A stretch of DNA of 64,000 nucleotides, taken from Tricholomella constricta (Eukaryota; Basidiomycota; Agaricomycetes; Agaricales; Lyophyllaceae). Shown piece by piece: positions 23,611 through 37,600 of the stretch. Every line of letters starts with the position of its first letter. Within the stretch, counting starts at the first letter, position 1. Where the stretch lies: NCBI GenBank assembly GCA_013368375.1, contig JAACJP010000013.1:124001-188000 (forward strand). The letters are read 5' to 3'. The notes under the pieces were generated by a model. The model saw nothing but the letters and a program-made list of their open reading frames with translations. It was not told the origin of the DNA and searched no databases. Both the position numbers and the translations under genes were made by a program.

Positions 23611-25413
23611 GGTCCCTCGGCTAATCACTCGGTGTCTGTACTAACGAGCCCATCCATCCATGATCCATCCTTTCCGACAATCCACCCACCCAATTCCAAA
23701 CCGAAGATGCCCCGCCGTGGGGTAGTCCATGCTTCCCATCCATGGCTTCACTGCGACAGCCCCAATCCTTGCTTTTCGGCCTTGCGCTCGGTCTATTACA
23801 ATACACGTCCTAAATTAGCATAGCCGCCGCATGCTCTGGCTATTGATCTGCCCACCTTGTCTACTACAACAGACCGGTAACGTATTGTGGCTGCCAGCAG
23901 CATTGCCCCCATTGTCTGGCTGTTTCAGGCCTTTGCTGTGGCCAGATCTAACCGACTGCAATCAGGAACCAATACAATGAAATTTCCCGGTCCGCTGATC
24001 TGGTAAGCAACCCGATCGATTGCTTTACGTAACCGTCCCTCTCCCCCAAGCTCTGTCCTTCTGAGAATCTGCGTCCCAGAGAGCAGCATCCTCTGCATCC
24101 ATGTGCCATCTCCCAACTCTATCACCGTCCACATGGCTTTGACCTCAAAAGACTTTTAATACTCGTCACGCGGAATCACCAATCCACCCCGTGCCTGGCG
24201 CGGAGTCACCCGGTTCATTATCACCCGCGAACTCGACATATTCCTCACATGCACGCCGCGCACCCGACCATCCAGATGAGCGCCGAGTAGTAGCTCATAA
24301 TTTCATGTTCGAGCCGGCGAGCACCGAATTCAGTAACTCCAGCCATCAGCAGTTTGACGCCTGACAGCTTCCGATCCAGTCGAGTCGACCAACTCCAAGG
24401 TCCGACGTAGATAAGAGCATCATCATGTGCTAAGCGTCCTGTGTATCACGTTAACTTACTGTAGATCCACAGTTGCAGAACAGTCTATGCACGGCGCTCG
24501 TCGAGCGCAAATCTCAGCTTGTGACGGAGCATCACCAGCTTGTCCACCGACGATGTCGGGTTGTCGGTCCACCAGAGCTCCGAGACCTGTCCGGTCTTTT
24601 GATCTCCTTACTCTGTCAATGATGTCAAAATGCCAAAGGCCACAGGCTGATGAGCGTCGTGCCTGCAACTAGTATTATAATGGTCGCACTTTTCTCCTCG
24701 CAAAGAGCGGATTCGTCGTAATCTGCGGAGCCGGTGATGGGACTAGAATCTCATGGACGTGGTGAATAGAATGTGTAAATATGTCATACATGTACACGTC
24801 ACCTGCGAACTCCCAACTTTGTCGTGCAGGGGCAAGAGATGTGGGCAAGCTGTGGGTGCGTATTTCATTCATCAAAAATGGCTGCTCCGTGTCAAATGAC
24901 CAGCGCGAATCAAGAATTTCGCCCCACGCAAACTTCCAATTCAGCCACAGATGGAAGTGATGAACCTCGAAATGTTCTGGAAAGCACTGTATGAATGGGG
25001 GTCCCAAAGAATGGAATTCGAAGACGGAAGCGATATAGGGTGCCATGGAAAAAAACGTCCAACTCGTGACAGAGATTCGCCAATGATAACGTCCACGTGA
25101 TTGGTCACGTTGAAAATCCGCCGCGCTACGCGACGCGTCCCGAGGGAGGCGAACCAGTTCTGAGCCTACCATCATCGATCCGTTTCAAAAGAAGTTAATG
25201 ATACATCGCATGTACAGTGAGATTGGTACCGAAACCGAGAAGTGGAAGATTACATAGTACAACAATTCAAAAATGCAATCCGAAGCGGGGGAGCGCCCGC
25301 GAGAATCTATATAATCCAACAAATCCTTCCGCATCCACTCCATGTCACAAATCAGAGTGAAATAAAATAAAAATACAAACGCCCCATTTTCATTTTTCCA
25401 GCTTTCCCCACAT
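23611..25413. other. Intergenic region without a supported gene, 1.8 kb
   Basis: Divergent side of the 21.6-23.6 kb gene. An open frame of 166 codons on the minus strand (24675-25175) is within what chance allows for this window and shows no family motif or splice sites. AT content varies without clear islands. No RNA gene or repeat recognised. Confidence 0.45.
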
Positions 25414-26818
25414 TCACTTCGCTACTCTTCTCTTGGCACGAGGTTTCGTCGGCCGACTGGCTTTACCCCGAGCGACGGCGCCGCGGGCTTTATTCGCGCG
25501 CCCACGCGTGACCATCCCCGTCGACTCCTCCTCGTCATCCTTCCCATCTGCCTCCTCCGAATCGGACGCAGGCTGATCAGCCTTGATCACCTTGGCGGTT
25601 GCCCCTTCGACAGTGTGGGGCTCGACGGCGGTTGTATTCGACAAGACTGATAATGATCGCCGTTCACTGGCCGAGACAAGTGTCTGCGATGAGGCCTGTG
25701 AGGTGGATCTGTTGCGGGTATGTGATATCGCGGCATGCAATGACGTGGGGGCGGGCGTGAGAAGGTCTGACGCTGGGCTGTGTGATGCTGCTCGGGGTAA
25801 AGCTGACGGATCGGGCGTGGAGGATGATTGGCGCGATGCGGGCTTCTGGCGGGAGGGTTTCGCTTGGAGGGGATTCGCCATCGAAGGGACATTGCCTTGG
25901 AGAGCGGCGACACTCTTTGAGAGCGTGTCTTTCTCCTCGGGGAGCAAGATCGCTGTGAATGCAGGGGCAAGGTCGTTGGAATCGAGTTTCGCGTCGGGAA
26001 TTACAGGGGCTTTTGGTTTGACAGCCCGGGTTGGTCTTGTCTTGGATCGTTTGGGACGAGGTTCCTCCGCCTCAGACCCCTCTTCTTCTTCCGGAGTCTC
26101 AAGGGACTCAGTCTGTTCCAACCGTTGAATCTTTCGCTTTCGGAGGTTCATTGGCGGTAACGGAGCTTTAGAAGGGTTCAAGGTATGATACCATTCCTTG
26201 TCGATCGGAAGGGAGGAAGGACCATGGAGACCAGACAGGATAAAGAGGTATTCAGAGATTCCGTTCCAAGCCACTTTAGAGCGGATGAGTTGCGGAGAAC
26301 GGACTAAAACAACGATAGATTAGCCTTGAAACTTGATCGAGGATGGAACACGACATACGTGCAATGCGATTCACGACGCCCGCCGTGTCGTGTTTCTTGT
26401 CGTCACTCCAAAACATCCAGTGAACAGGGTCGTTTCTGCTGTAGAATACTTCGAGAGCAGCAATGGCAAAAATAAGCTCCGAGGGCGAGACTGGAAGACT
26501 CATGCGGCGGCGGGCGGTGGCGAGAAACTCTTGGACGGGAGGGTAGGCGGCGGACAAGACGCGGTCAGTGCCGTCGGACCACACGCCAGTCTGTATCTCC
26601 TTCCATGCCGGAACAGAGGTAGAATACTTTGAGGAGATCGGATGGCAGGAGGAGGGGGCGCTGTGTGGCGGAATCCTACTGTGGCCGGCGAGATTGGGCT
26701 GGCTGGGAGGGGGGGAAGAGCGCAAATCCGATGTTGGGAAGGACAGGTTGCTGTGGGGCGGACCCCAAGGGTTGTGTAGAGCGTGATGAGAGGACGAGGC
26801 TATAGTGCTGTGATACAT
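25414..26818 (-). CDS. Probable nuclear protein with basic C-terminus, unknown function
   Basis: Two exons joined by a ~54-nt intron (about 26304-26357); the join gives NRIARVRSPQLIRSKVAWNG in a continuous frame. The N-terminal part is Ser/Pro-rich, then a compact helical stretch (PPVQEFLATARRRMSLPVSP, IFAIAALEVFYSRNDPVHWM, WNGISEYLFILSGLHGPSSL) that looks folded. The remainder is disordered with acidic (TPEEEEGSEAEEPRPKRSK) and basic runs. The end RGRANKARGAVARGKASRPT is AT-hook/RGG-like and highly basic, which suggests chromatin or RNA association. No family was recognised. The stop is at 25414. The start at 26818 is the first ATG of the frame, but an upstream exon cannot be excluded. Confidence 0.68.
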
Positions 26819-27494
26819 GATTCAGAGAGCACGATGGGAGTAGGACGCGCAGAGTGTGGTGGGGGCGCAGAGACGGGGAGATTGGATGTGGGCGAGGATG
26901 GGGGGGCAGAGACGGGGAGATGGATGTGGGCGAGGATGAGATCGCTTTGATATGTTTGCTGTAGGGTTATAAAGAAGGGAACGCCTTGTGAAGCATGGCT
27001 GGTGCAGTCATGTCCTGTTTCCATTTCCGTCCGCTCCTGCATCGGCTCTTCCGTGCGAAAATATTCACGATCACTCAGATGCCTCCGTTTGTCCCTTGCT
27101 CGTCTTTTTGTATTTCCTCTTTGCTGCAATACAACAAGAAACAGCTGTGTCTACCCCCACTGTTCGCCTTTCAATCCTCGCTCTTTGGTATTCCTCATCT
27201 GCCTCATGTTTTCTTCACGTCCAGGCGTACCCATCAGATCACTTGGCACATCACATCTTATCTGAGATCTGCAACCCAGTGCCCGATCCCGACATGCGTC
27301 CAACCGTGCACCACCTTACACTCCACCCAGCTCTAGCTCTGTCAAAAAGCTACGCCCTCTCGACTTGAGCAGCTCTATTTTCGAACGTCTTGCCCGACAA
27401 CGACCCGGGGTCGACACATGTTATTCCGCGGAAACATCGGCGGAAACGCCTCAAACGTCATCCAAGTGTGCGACCGACCCGATAACTGCTGGAG
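26819..27494. other. Intergenic region with a short tandem duplication
   Basis: No supported gene. It contains two copies of a ~34-nt motif beginning GCAGAGACGGGGAGAT at 26867 and 26906 (period 39 nt), just upstream of the minus-strand gene start at 26818. The rest probably holds that gene's 5' UTR and promoter and the TEN1 3' UTR. Confidence 0.5.
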
Positions 27495-28013
27495 TTATTG
27501 CGCTCGTTCTCTCTCTTCAATGGCCTTGTTCCATAGTTCCATGTCCATGTCCGCAGCCCTCTCCACCAAAACTGCACGAACCACGAGCTTCGGATCCAGG
27601 CCAGGAGCGGGCGCGTACGTCGGCAACGTCGGGATTGGAATATCCACCTTAATGATATACGATGTCAACATTAATGTTTCGAATGATATCCCGCGCTGGT
27701 GAATACGTACAGGAGATGCCTCGAGGTGCCCAATGACCCTGATTGTACCGAGATGTTCTCGGACCCAGCTTCCCGACCAGGGGTCGACACAAAGCGTGGC
27801 ATCCACGAGGATAGTTTGATTTCCGTCAAGCAGTAGAATTAATCCGGTAACACTGTCATAGGCAAGGAGGCTGTCCAACGGCATTGATGATTGCCTTTCT
27901 CCTTCGGAACACTTGAACTCACCGCCCCACCAGACGCATCTTTTGGCCGATCAATGAGTCATTTATGGACCGCACTCTGACAAGGATAGCTGTATCCGTT
28001 TGTTGCGACATGT
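27495..28013 (-). CDS. TEN1: CST complex subunit Ten1 (telomere capping), putative
   Basis: Small OB-fold protein expected to pair with Stn1 in the CST complex that protects telomeric 3' overhangs and recruits polymerase alpha. Three exons: MSQQTDTAILVRVRSINDSL..GQKMRLVGR; after a ~52-nt intron LLAYDSVTGLILLLDGNQTI, LVDATLCVDPWSGSWVREHL and GTIRVIGHLEAS; after a second intron VDIPIPTLPTYAPAPGLDPK and a helical end (MDMELWNKAIEERERAQ). Order and length (~120 residues) fit fungal Ten1: strand-rich barrel with L-x-G-R-L-x-x-Y-D, D-G, LVDxSLCL-like and V-x-G-x-L-E elements. The call rests on this pattern, not on a search. The gene follows the velvet gene on the same strand with ~170 bp between them. 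Confidence 0.7.
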
Positions 28014-28183
28014 TCAACTCGATGTCCAAGACGACCTGCAAATCATCGCTGAGCGGGTTAAGAGGCAAATTACAATCATCGAGTCGGATCCCTTCCTTTT
28101 CTGTCTGACACTATCTTATCTTACTTGTTATGCACCAGCCTCCACGCTAAATAACGCACAGCCACTCGCTACACAACCCTGCG

Positions 28184-29413
28184 TTATGCCGTTTTGTTTC
28201 GTTTCTGGTAAATCCTCTCCATGTCCCGCGTTGCTAGGCGAACCCCATATTTCGACAGACTCTGCGAACGGTTCAGGGATGCGACGAAATATTTGTAAAC
28301 AAGTTATTAATACCTTCGTCAATTCGGTGGACGCCGATAGCCCAGGAAAATCTCTGGTTGAGTACACCTTGAATGGACCTCCATATAGTTCCGTTTGTAC
28401 GGGACAGTATGTCCCTGGTAGAACAAAGGAGTAGATATCGAACACGCGATATCGAAGGATAAAGCTTCCCTCCCGTTGTACAGCAAGGTCCTGCCCAAGA
28501 AAGTCGTTAGCGCCGTTTCCTGTAGAACGAATACACATACACTGAAAACGAATACCAACACCTTCTTCCCCATGTATTCGACTAGCACCGGTTCCACGAA
28601 TTTCTCCCCAACCAGAGCACGGGTAAGTTTCGAGGACTCGGTGACGAAGTGGTTCCCCAGGCGACATACAATGTCTTGTGGAGGCTCAGGTGGAACACGG
28701 CAAAGCAGACTCTGGCGGGGTGGTGTCGGGAGCAGAGACCAAGACACATCTGTGGGGGTCTGAGTCGAGAAGGGATACATGGGAAAGAAGGTAAAGTGTT
28801 CCATGTATGGTTGCAGATTTTGTGGCTCATCAAGATGCTGCAGCTCGAAGGCGGTCGGTTGGACTACAGGATTATTCAAAATGTATTCCGGGACGGGGAA
28901 TAGGTCCACCGTGCATATAATGCCGATGTTCTGAATATCCCTAGAGTATACGAGAGAGAGTTGAAACCCAGGAACGTCAGCGGTAATTAAAGAGGAAGGA
29001 TACCCGTAATCGATAATCTCCTCCTCGCGTTGTCTATCCGTGTCAATATCATACACACGGAATAGACGGAGAAGAACGACGGGAGGTGGATCAAGAGGGC
29101 GTCGATCGACCCTTGCATACCTAAGCACCACTATGAGAAGCAGTATCCTAAGGACACGGAGACAAGCCTACTTGCGCCCGACTTCGGCTTTCTGCAACTC
29201 CTGCAGCTCAACACGAATGTCTTGATCGGCAAATTGTCCAGACATGAAGTGCAGTGCCTGGCCAATGGTGCACTCCGGCGGCTGGTGCACATCAAAGTCA
29301 GCCTGGTTTGCCCAATAACTAAGCGTTGAATCCATGGTTTCCGTCGTCGTAACAGTGGATGTATACTCGAGAGCACCCAGAGGATTCGATGGTAAGAAGT
29401 GAGATGTAATCAT
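28184..29413 (-). CDS. Velvet-domain transcriptional regulator
   Basis: Fungal velvet factor, a DNA-binding regulator of development and secondary metabolism with an NF-kB-like fold. Exons give LHFMSGQFADQDIRVELQEL, GRK-YARVDRRPLDPPPVV, LRLFRVYDIDTD, NIGIICTVDLFPVPEYI, LVGEKFVEPVLVEYMGKKVL, SDLAVQREGSFILRYRVFD and YGGPFKVYSTRDFPGLSAST, ending SLSKYGVRLATRDMERIYQK and NKTA-stop. At least four introns (~29.12, 29.0, 28.5 and 28.3 kb). A ~65-residue insertion rich in Pro/Thr lies inside the domain, as in VelB-type proteins, so VelB or VosA is more likely than VeA. The start at 29413 is the first ATG of the frame; ATG at MDSTLSYWANQ is an alternative. Confidence 0.88.
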
Positions 29414-29990
29414 TTAGCTGCCACAGAAACAGAGCAAAACCGTTCATGTTGGAGCTTTTGTATGACACTGCCTGTGTTCTCGCTGCCGCTGCGTACACCA
29501 ACGGGTCGATCCGTAAGCTTTCCGATATGCTTTCGATAGGGCAGAGAATGAATGGGAATGACGCTCATCTAAGGTTATTGCACGCTGCGCAGAGGTAATG
29601 CCGAAGAGCACCGCGTCCCAAGGCCCGAAGTTGACAAAAATACGCCCCACAAGGGGCGATCACGCGGAGGATCTGCGACGACGAGTAAGGATTCATGAGG
29701 ACTAAGGGGGTATCCGAACATGAGAAAAAGACAGCATAAAGGGGTGTTTGTAGAAATGAGTCGAAATGGACATTCGAATATTCTGTTGTTTTGAGACGTC
29801 ACTCCTGCGAGGCTCAGGCCAGAGACGAATGATTAGAAACTATGATTTACAGGTCAATAGCGCGGCAGTCAGTAAGAATAGCTGGTGAAGCGCCTTTGAT
29901 ATCCAAGAGAGATCGCCGACGAGGATCAAAGGACAAACAATGCATCTCCTCGAATATCCAAGATTTCTTTACCCGGAACAGAAGATCGTC
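29414..29990. other. Region between velvet gene and F-box gene, 577 bp
   Basis: Holds the upstream region of the velvet gene and the 3' side of the F-box gene. Open frames of 60-75 codons occur on minus (e.g. 29575-29802) without family similarity; a non-coding leader is more likely. Confidence 0.45.
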
Positions 29991-31737
29991 TCAGATATCA
30001 AATCTCCTCATTATCACCCGAGATCCCTCAGTCGTGACGATTCTTCTCTCGTCAAAAGCGACCGCGCGCTTCACCGAGTGAGTATCCTCAGTGCTTCCAC
30101 TGGGTCCGGATATTTCGGCTCCTGTACCGGCTTCCAGATCCCACACCCATAGACTACCGTTGTGCCCAAGACTAACACACCGACCGTCCGCAAGAGCAAG
30201 CGAGGAAATAGGGCCGGTCTGACCGTGCAAGCTCCTTACGAAAACCAATTTCGGCGGAGAGGCTGCAACTGAGTTCGATAGAGGGGGCAGATAAAGGCGG
30301 TAAAGCTGCAGGGCGGCGGTCGAGTGAAGGTATGAGGTGTCGTGAGTGGAAATGGTATCCGGGATCGAAATAAACGAGGTCGAAAAGATCCGCGACGACG
30401 GCGCAGCTTCAGCCGGTGCCAGTACAACCCATTTCCCGTCCGTCTGGGTGTCCGTGACCCTAGATACCTTTCGACCCCATTGCTCACGCATGGAACGCAA
30501 CTTATCTTCGTCGATCCAACCATGGGGAATATCTAGGGCACGCGTTGTGCGAGTTGATACAACGCACATTGGTTCGACAATAGTTGGAGTTGAATTAGAG
30601 AAAGAGGAAGGAGGCACAAGAGGGTTGGGAGGACCCGAAGGGCCCGAAATAATGAGTTCCGTGGCACCAACAGACCAATGTGCTGGATAAACAGGGATGG
30701 TATATGCGAGGACGAGTTTATATGTCGCGGGGGATGGCGTTGAAAGCACCAGGGATGTCGGCGGGAATGATGTAAATGACGATAGCGTCTGAGTGTGCCT
30801 CACATTATCATCGGATAGATCGTATATCGAGAGGCTGAAGCTCTGGGACAGTGTGATGAGGAGAGGGTGGTGATAGACAGCTTGTAGTGTAGACGAATCC
30901 ATTGGCCGTCCCCGTCTGGGTACGTAGGTAAGCTTTCGGAAGGACGTGGAGAGTTGAGCGGGGTTAATCGAGAACACGGTGAATTCGCCTGTGGAAAGGA
31001 AGGCAGCAAGGCGCAATTGTCCTAGCAATGGCGGAGATTGATCGATGGCAAGTGTACTGAGGCGACAAGGTGTTCTTCCGGCCCTGGATTCGCATGTCAA
31101 ACTGTGATTGATAGTCGGAAAAATGGACAGTTTAATTGTCGGGAGGTCGGAGGGCTGGGTAGACGCGGTGATAGTAAGAGATCCAGCAAGAAGAACAAGA
31201 GTCTCGCAGGACGACCCAAGCCCTGACTCACGGCTTGAGGATTGTGAGTTTTCATCGAGTTCTTCGATTGCACAGCGGCCTGATACCAGCAGAGGTTAGA
31301 CCATCCAGCCGTCGAGACCAAGATATAAACGTACCCTTCTTCCAGTTTGAACTGATTCGAAACATCCACTTCCAGTCCTTCACAGCTTCTTTCTTCGTGT
31401 TCGCCCAGCCCGGGAGGGGCCTGACTTCTCGACCGTCAGATCGTGTAACATGTCCCCTAGAGCCGCGAAGGCGCGAACGGCCAAAAGCATTGAGGTAAAG
31501 ATTCCTCCAAAGCTCGTTATCGGCAGCTAGTCGGTACCAGTTCCTGCTTGTAGCTTGAGCGGCGCATAGATCAATCCAAGAAAGGTGTGAGAAGATGCAG
31601 ACGACCAGTTCATCGTAGAGGGAGTCATTGAAGGACAGCGTTGTCTTTCTCGCTGTTTCATGGATCCCTGAGGCACCAGACGTATGAAGGCGTTTTGCAG
31701 TTGGTGCAGGAGCCGGGGATAACGAACGTTTCGACAT
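29991..31737 (-). CDS. F-box protein with WD-like C-terminal region
   Basis: Likely substrate receptor of an SCF ubiquitin ligase. The N-terminus MSKRSLSPAPAPTAKRLHTS leads to an F-box (SLYDELVVCIFSHLSWIDLC, AAQATSRNWYRLAADNELWR, NLYLNAFG), the Skp1-binding motif. After introns at ~31.3 kb the rest reads as a beta-rich propeller-like region: QLRLAAFLSTGEFTVFSINP, YHHPLLITLSQSFSLSIYDL, KWVVLAPAEAAPSSRIFSTS, GPISSLALADGRCVSLGHNG, SLWVWDLEAG, ending VAFDERRIVTTEGSRVIMRR. One WD-like repeat is clear, others are degenerate. Substrate unknown. ATG 31737 is chosen over 31815 because it begins the basic Ser/Pro leader. Head-to-head with the WD40 gene at 31858. Confidence 0.82.
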
Positions 31738-31857
31738 TTGCTCGCCACAAGATAACGTTGCCAGGTTCAAGTCGGAGAGATTACAGTTGGTCACATGATT
31801 CAGGAAACGGGTCACTGCTCGGAGCGACGGAGACGTCTACCAGTGCCGTCGACGCTC

Positions 31858-33074
31858 ATGGCCCCTTTTCCCGGTTCCCAATCTCTACCTCGATCTATTC
31901 ATGTCTCACTAGAAAGCCACAAGGGACCTGTAAATGTTGCACGCTATGCTAAAGGATCTGCGAAATACATTCTTACTGGTGGTCAAGACCGCACAATCAG
32001 GCTCTGGAACGCCAACCTTGGTACAGAGATTAAAACTTTTGCTGCGCACGGCTACGAAGTCCTATCTATCTCAGTGTGAGTCTGGAGAAACGCTCAAGTT
32101 AGCTTTCCCCTCATCAACGCCTTCAGGTCTCATGATAATGCCAAATTTGCATCTTCTGGAGGCGACCGCTCTGTGTTTCTCTGGGACGTGGCGACTGGCG
32201 TCACTACGCGACGAATAGCTGGCCATATGGGCAAGATCTATGCGGTAGAATTTAACGAGGATGCGACTGTAGTCGCCAGTGGTAATTCAATATATCTTGA
32301 TGCCTGGATGACTTGTAAATGTGAAGGTTGTTTACAGGATCGTTTGATGCGACAGTAAGATTATGGGACCTTCGGTATGGCGATGAAATTGCGAAATACA
32401 CGATCTGTCACTTATGTCTATTACACAGAGCTATAAACCGTCAAGCAATACAAGTTTTGGATGAGGCGCGTGACGCTGTGCAATCCATCCATGTAGGTTC
32501 TACGACGATCATTACCGGCTCAGTGGATGGACATGTACGAACCTATGATCTGCGCAAAGGGGAGCTTCGCTCTGATTACATAGGTCGTGAGTTTCTCGTC
32601 TGCAAGGGCCTTCATTCCAGAGCACTTTTCAGACAACCAAACTGTAGATCCAGTCACGTCTGTGGTACCCACCCAGGATAATCAGACTCTGCTGGTGACA
32701 ACTCTTGACTCCCACGTCCGTCTCATGGACGCAACTACTGGCAAGATGCTGAACGACTTCACCGGACATAAGAACACGGCCTATCGGTGTCGCGCGTGCT
32801 TCGGCCATGGGGAAGCGAGTGTGCTCTGTGGCGACGAGAACGGCCTGGTTTGGGCATGGGATCTTCTGGATGCAAGTTTCTCCCTTTTCTTTACCTTTCA
32901 GTCCATCGACTCATGTCTCCACAGGCAAAAGTTCTCCCTCCCAGCCCTCCTCCAAAAGCACACCAAAAGGTTATCACCTGGACAGAATATCATCCGACAG
33001 ACGCCAACGAGATGTTGACTGCGAGTGCCGATGGTACTGTGAAAGTATGGCGACATCCCGAAACGGAAACATAA
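31858..33074 (+). CDS. WDR83: WDR83/MORG1-type WD40 protein
   Basis: Seven-bladed WD40 scaffold; animal WDR83 acts in MAPK signalling and splicing. Repeats are clear: HKGPVNVARYAKGSAKYILT, GGQDRTIRLWNANLGTEIKT, AAHGYEVLSISVSHDNAKFA, SSGGDRSVFLWDVATGVTTR, GHMGKIYAVEFNEDATVVAS, GSFDATVRLWDLR, VGSTTIITGSVDGHVRTYDL, DSHVRLMDATTGKMLNDFTG, ENGLVWAWDLLDA, TASADGTVKVWRHPE. About five introns of ~50 nt. Length (~310 residues) matches the family. The start MAPFPGSQSLPRSIHVSLES is followed directly by the first blade; an in-frame upstream ATG at 31795 would add 21 atypical residues. Confidence 0.92.
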
Positions 33075-33307
33075 CGCCGAGATCAGTATAAGTATATGGG
33101 AGGTTGCTTTGTCAAGACACTGCTTTAGTTGTGGCGAGGTTTTTAGAGGACAGCTTGCGTTGATGCTAATCGTAGATGGATTACGCCAGCTGAGCCATCG
33201 GCTGTGAAGTCGGAAACAGGGTGCAAAAATCCGAAAGCATAACTTACAAGTACACAGTCTATGTATCCTATTCGTACAGTGTAGACCACCTTGCACCGCG
33301 TTGCCCA

Positions 33308-33822
33308 TTACCGTTTGACCTGGTTCATTGCCTCTATTCAGAAATAATTTAGCGATGCACTTTTCCGGAGATCAGAACATACCTCGTCGCGTCGCGTCCT
33401 CAAGTAATTGGGTGTCAACGTTTTCTGCGGAGAGCTGGACATAACGGACCACAGAGCCCCGGATAAAGCAGTTCTTCACAGCCATCTACAGCAGGCGACG
33501 AGGTCGATACATGGGCCGGCGAACTGGACACTGACGCGGCTGTTGACGTACCATGTGAGGATGCCTCGTCTCATCGGATACTTTGATGTTATCCAAGCGA
33601 ATGTTCAGGAATCTGCGGCATATTTCTCAATGGACTTTGGGCGACTCGGATGGATGATCGCGTACTGGTCAACGGATTTTAGAACTCCAGTGATGGAGAG
33701 GTCGTTTTTGAGCTCAACAGTGACTTGTTGGTCGGTGAGGGTCTTGAAGACGGAGAAGATGAGCTGGAGTTGGAACTGTGAGCTTCTACTGCAGGGTTTG
33801 GATAGTTGAATATATTGACCAT
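33308..33822 (-). CDS. LSM2: U6 snRNA-associated Sm-like protein LSm2
   Basis: Core subunit of the LSm2-8 ring on U6 snRNA and the LSm1-7 ring in mRNA decay. Exons give LIFSVFKTLTDQQVTVELKN, DLSITGVLKSVDQ, FLNIRLDNIKVSDETRHPHM, AVKNCFIRGSVVRYVQLSAE and NVDTQLLEDATRREAMNQVK-R-stop, covering Sm1 and Sm2 motifs with the VKNxFIRG signature. The best start puts the ATG (33820-33822) alone on exon 1, followed by a 56-nt intron (33764-33819, donor GTCAAT) and CTC-ATC-TTC, giving M-L-I-F-S-V-F as in other LSm2 proteins. That donor is weak, so the start is the least certain part. Convergent with the WD40 gene. Confidence 0.88.
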
Positions 33823-34121
33823 CGCTTTTGGGTGTGGTCAGGGTATGTTTGGGGGTGGAACAAGACAATCCCGAGCGCCGATATGCATTTTATTTTGCCA
33901 AACATTTGGTTACTCTCCATCATCTCAGGCTCAAGTTCCTCATGTCGGAGGTCATAGTGTATTTAGGCAGTAAGCATACGCATACAACATAATGGGAGGA
34001 GAATTCTCGACAGAAAGGATCTCATTTGGTCAGGCGTCATACTAGTGCTCCAAACATAGGTGTATTTTGAGTACCCAGACAGACCCAAGGCGCCAGAAAC
34101 GCAACAGCAGAATGAATCAGC

Positions 34122-35042
34122 CTAAGCATGAGCGTGCTTCTGCTTGCCTGTCCTGATCTTCCTGAGGTAGAACTGGGATGGCGATGTCAGGAAGTCTATT
34201 GATGGGTAAAGGCAAAAACTGACCTCAAGTTCCTTGCCCTCAAGGATATAGCCGTCAGCACGGCCAGACTGTCCAGGTCGGCTGGAGATGGCGGCGTAAA
34301 GGCGACCAGCAGCGAACTGGGATTCCAAAAGAGGGTCAATCTTCGCCTCTGGATGAAGACAGTTGCTTTAAAAAATCATTCAATGCCACAATATGGTAAA
34401 CTGACCCTTCTTCTTCTCGTCCAGGTTGCGCTGCGCGTGGTTCGACAGTTTTTTGGGCTCAGCAGCGGCATCAGCAGGCGGTGCCTGGCTCTTGCCCCTC
34501 TTCGTCACAGGTTGGGCATACTGAATTCATTTTCAGGGTTTTAGAGGTGGAGAAGTTTCGTTAGGAAACGTACGTGCGATTCATACCACTGGCGGAAGGG
34601 GGTAGCGTCAATTTGGATGATAGCGCTCTTGACCAGGGTGTTCGTCCGGACGAGCTCGTTGTTGGAAGCGTTGTAGACCTTGAAGAATGCAAAGATGGGA
34701 AGAACGTTTTATCAGGCGATAGATGGAGACTCACGACACCGATCAACCTCGTCTTCTTGGTAACATGTTCAGAACCCCATGCAAAGTTGCCCGACTCCAG
34801 ACGAAGGGCACGGTATTTGAGGTTGCCGCCACGGACGCGAACGGTGTGGATGCGCTTAGCACCGAGTTTTGTGTTGGCAGGCTGGCGGCCGAGCTCGAAC
34901 TTTCTCTTCTTGCGGTAGTGGGCACGCTGGGCGCCAGTCTCTGAGCGTTTGTGCCGGGACGAGCGGGAGATACCTGATAAAAGGACATCGAGGATCAGGA
35001 TTGTGAGAATTGCAGGAGGATGGAGGGACAGCACTGACCCAT
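34122..35042 (-). CDS. RPS8: 40S ribosomal protein eS8
   Basis: Small-subunit ribosomal protein. Exon 1 is only ATGG (35039-35042), followed by a 65-nt intron (34974-35038); exon 2 continues [40 protein letters not shown] and [38 protein letters not shown]. Further exons give [60 protein letters not shown] and [20 protein letters not shown], ending [12 protein letters not shown]. Intact, conserved along its length. Divergent from the plus-strand UGPase gene, with 335 bp between start codons. Confidence 0.96.
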
Positions 35043-35377
35043 GTCGGAATGTCTTGAGGATAGGGAGTCTTGAGGATGCCCGCAAGTTTGTGATGATACC
35101 AAACATTAAGGTTTGCCTAGGTTCAATCTCAGCCCGGCACTTGCCGCTTATGCCGAACGTGATCAGGAACGTTTTGTGAAGTTGTACTTAAACTTGTGTG
35201 TGCGAATGCCATTCCATGTCGAGAGCCTCTGTGGATCCCACTTCTTTCTTCTTCATGCACGCCACGCACCCCAGGCTGCGACGCGAGGTTAAGTCCTCGC
35301 CCTAACGGCGTGTTCTTCATTGACTGGGTACTTGAAGTCTCGCACCTTGCTACTAGTCAACTTTAGTGAACCCCACC
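35043..35377. other. Divergent promoter region eS8/UGPase-A, 335 bp
   Basis: No coding exon. It separates the minus-strand eS8 start from the plus-strand UGPase start and presumably contains both promoters. Confidence 0.55.

Positions 35378-37600
<2,223 letters not shown>

Noticed and set aside
24290..24340. GTTCGAGCC resembling a tRNA B-box
   Set aside because: No A-box at the right distance and no cloverleaf arms could be paired.
24675..25175. 166-codon open frame on the minus strand
   Set aside because: Length is within chance expectation for six frames of 64 kb; no domain, signal peptide, splice sites or neighbour support.
25583..26128. 181-codon open frame on the plus strand
   Set aside because: Antisense to the low-complexity exon of the nuclear-protein gene; composition is a mirror effect of biased codons.
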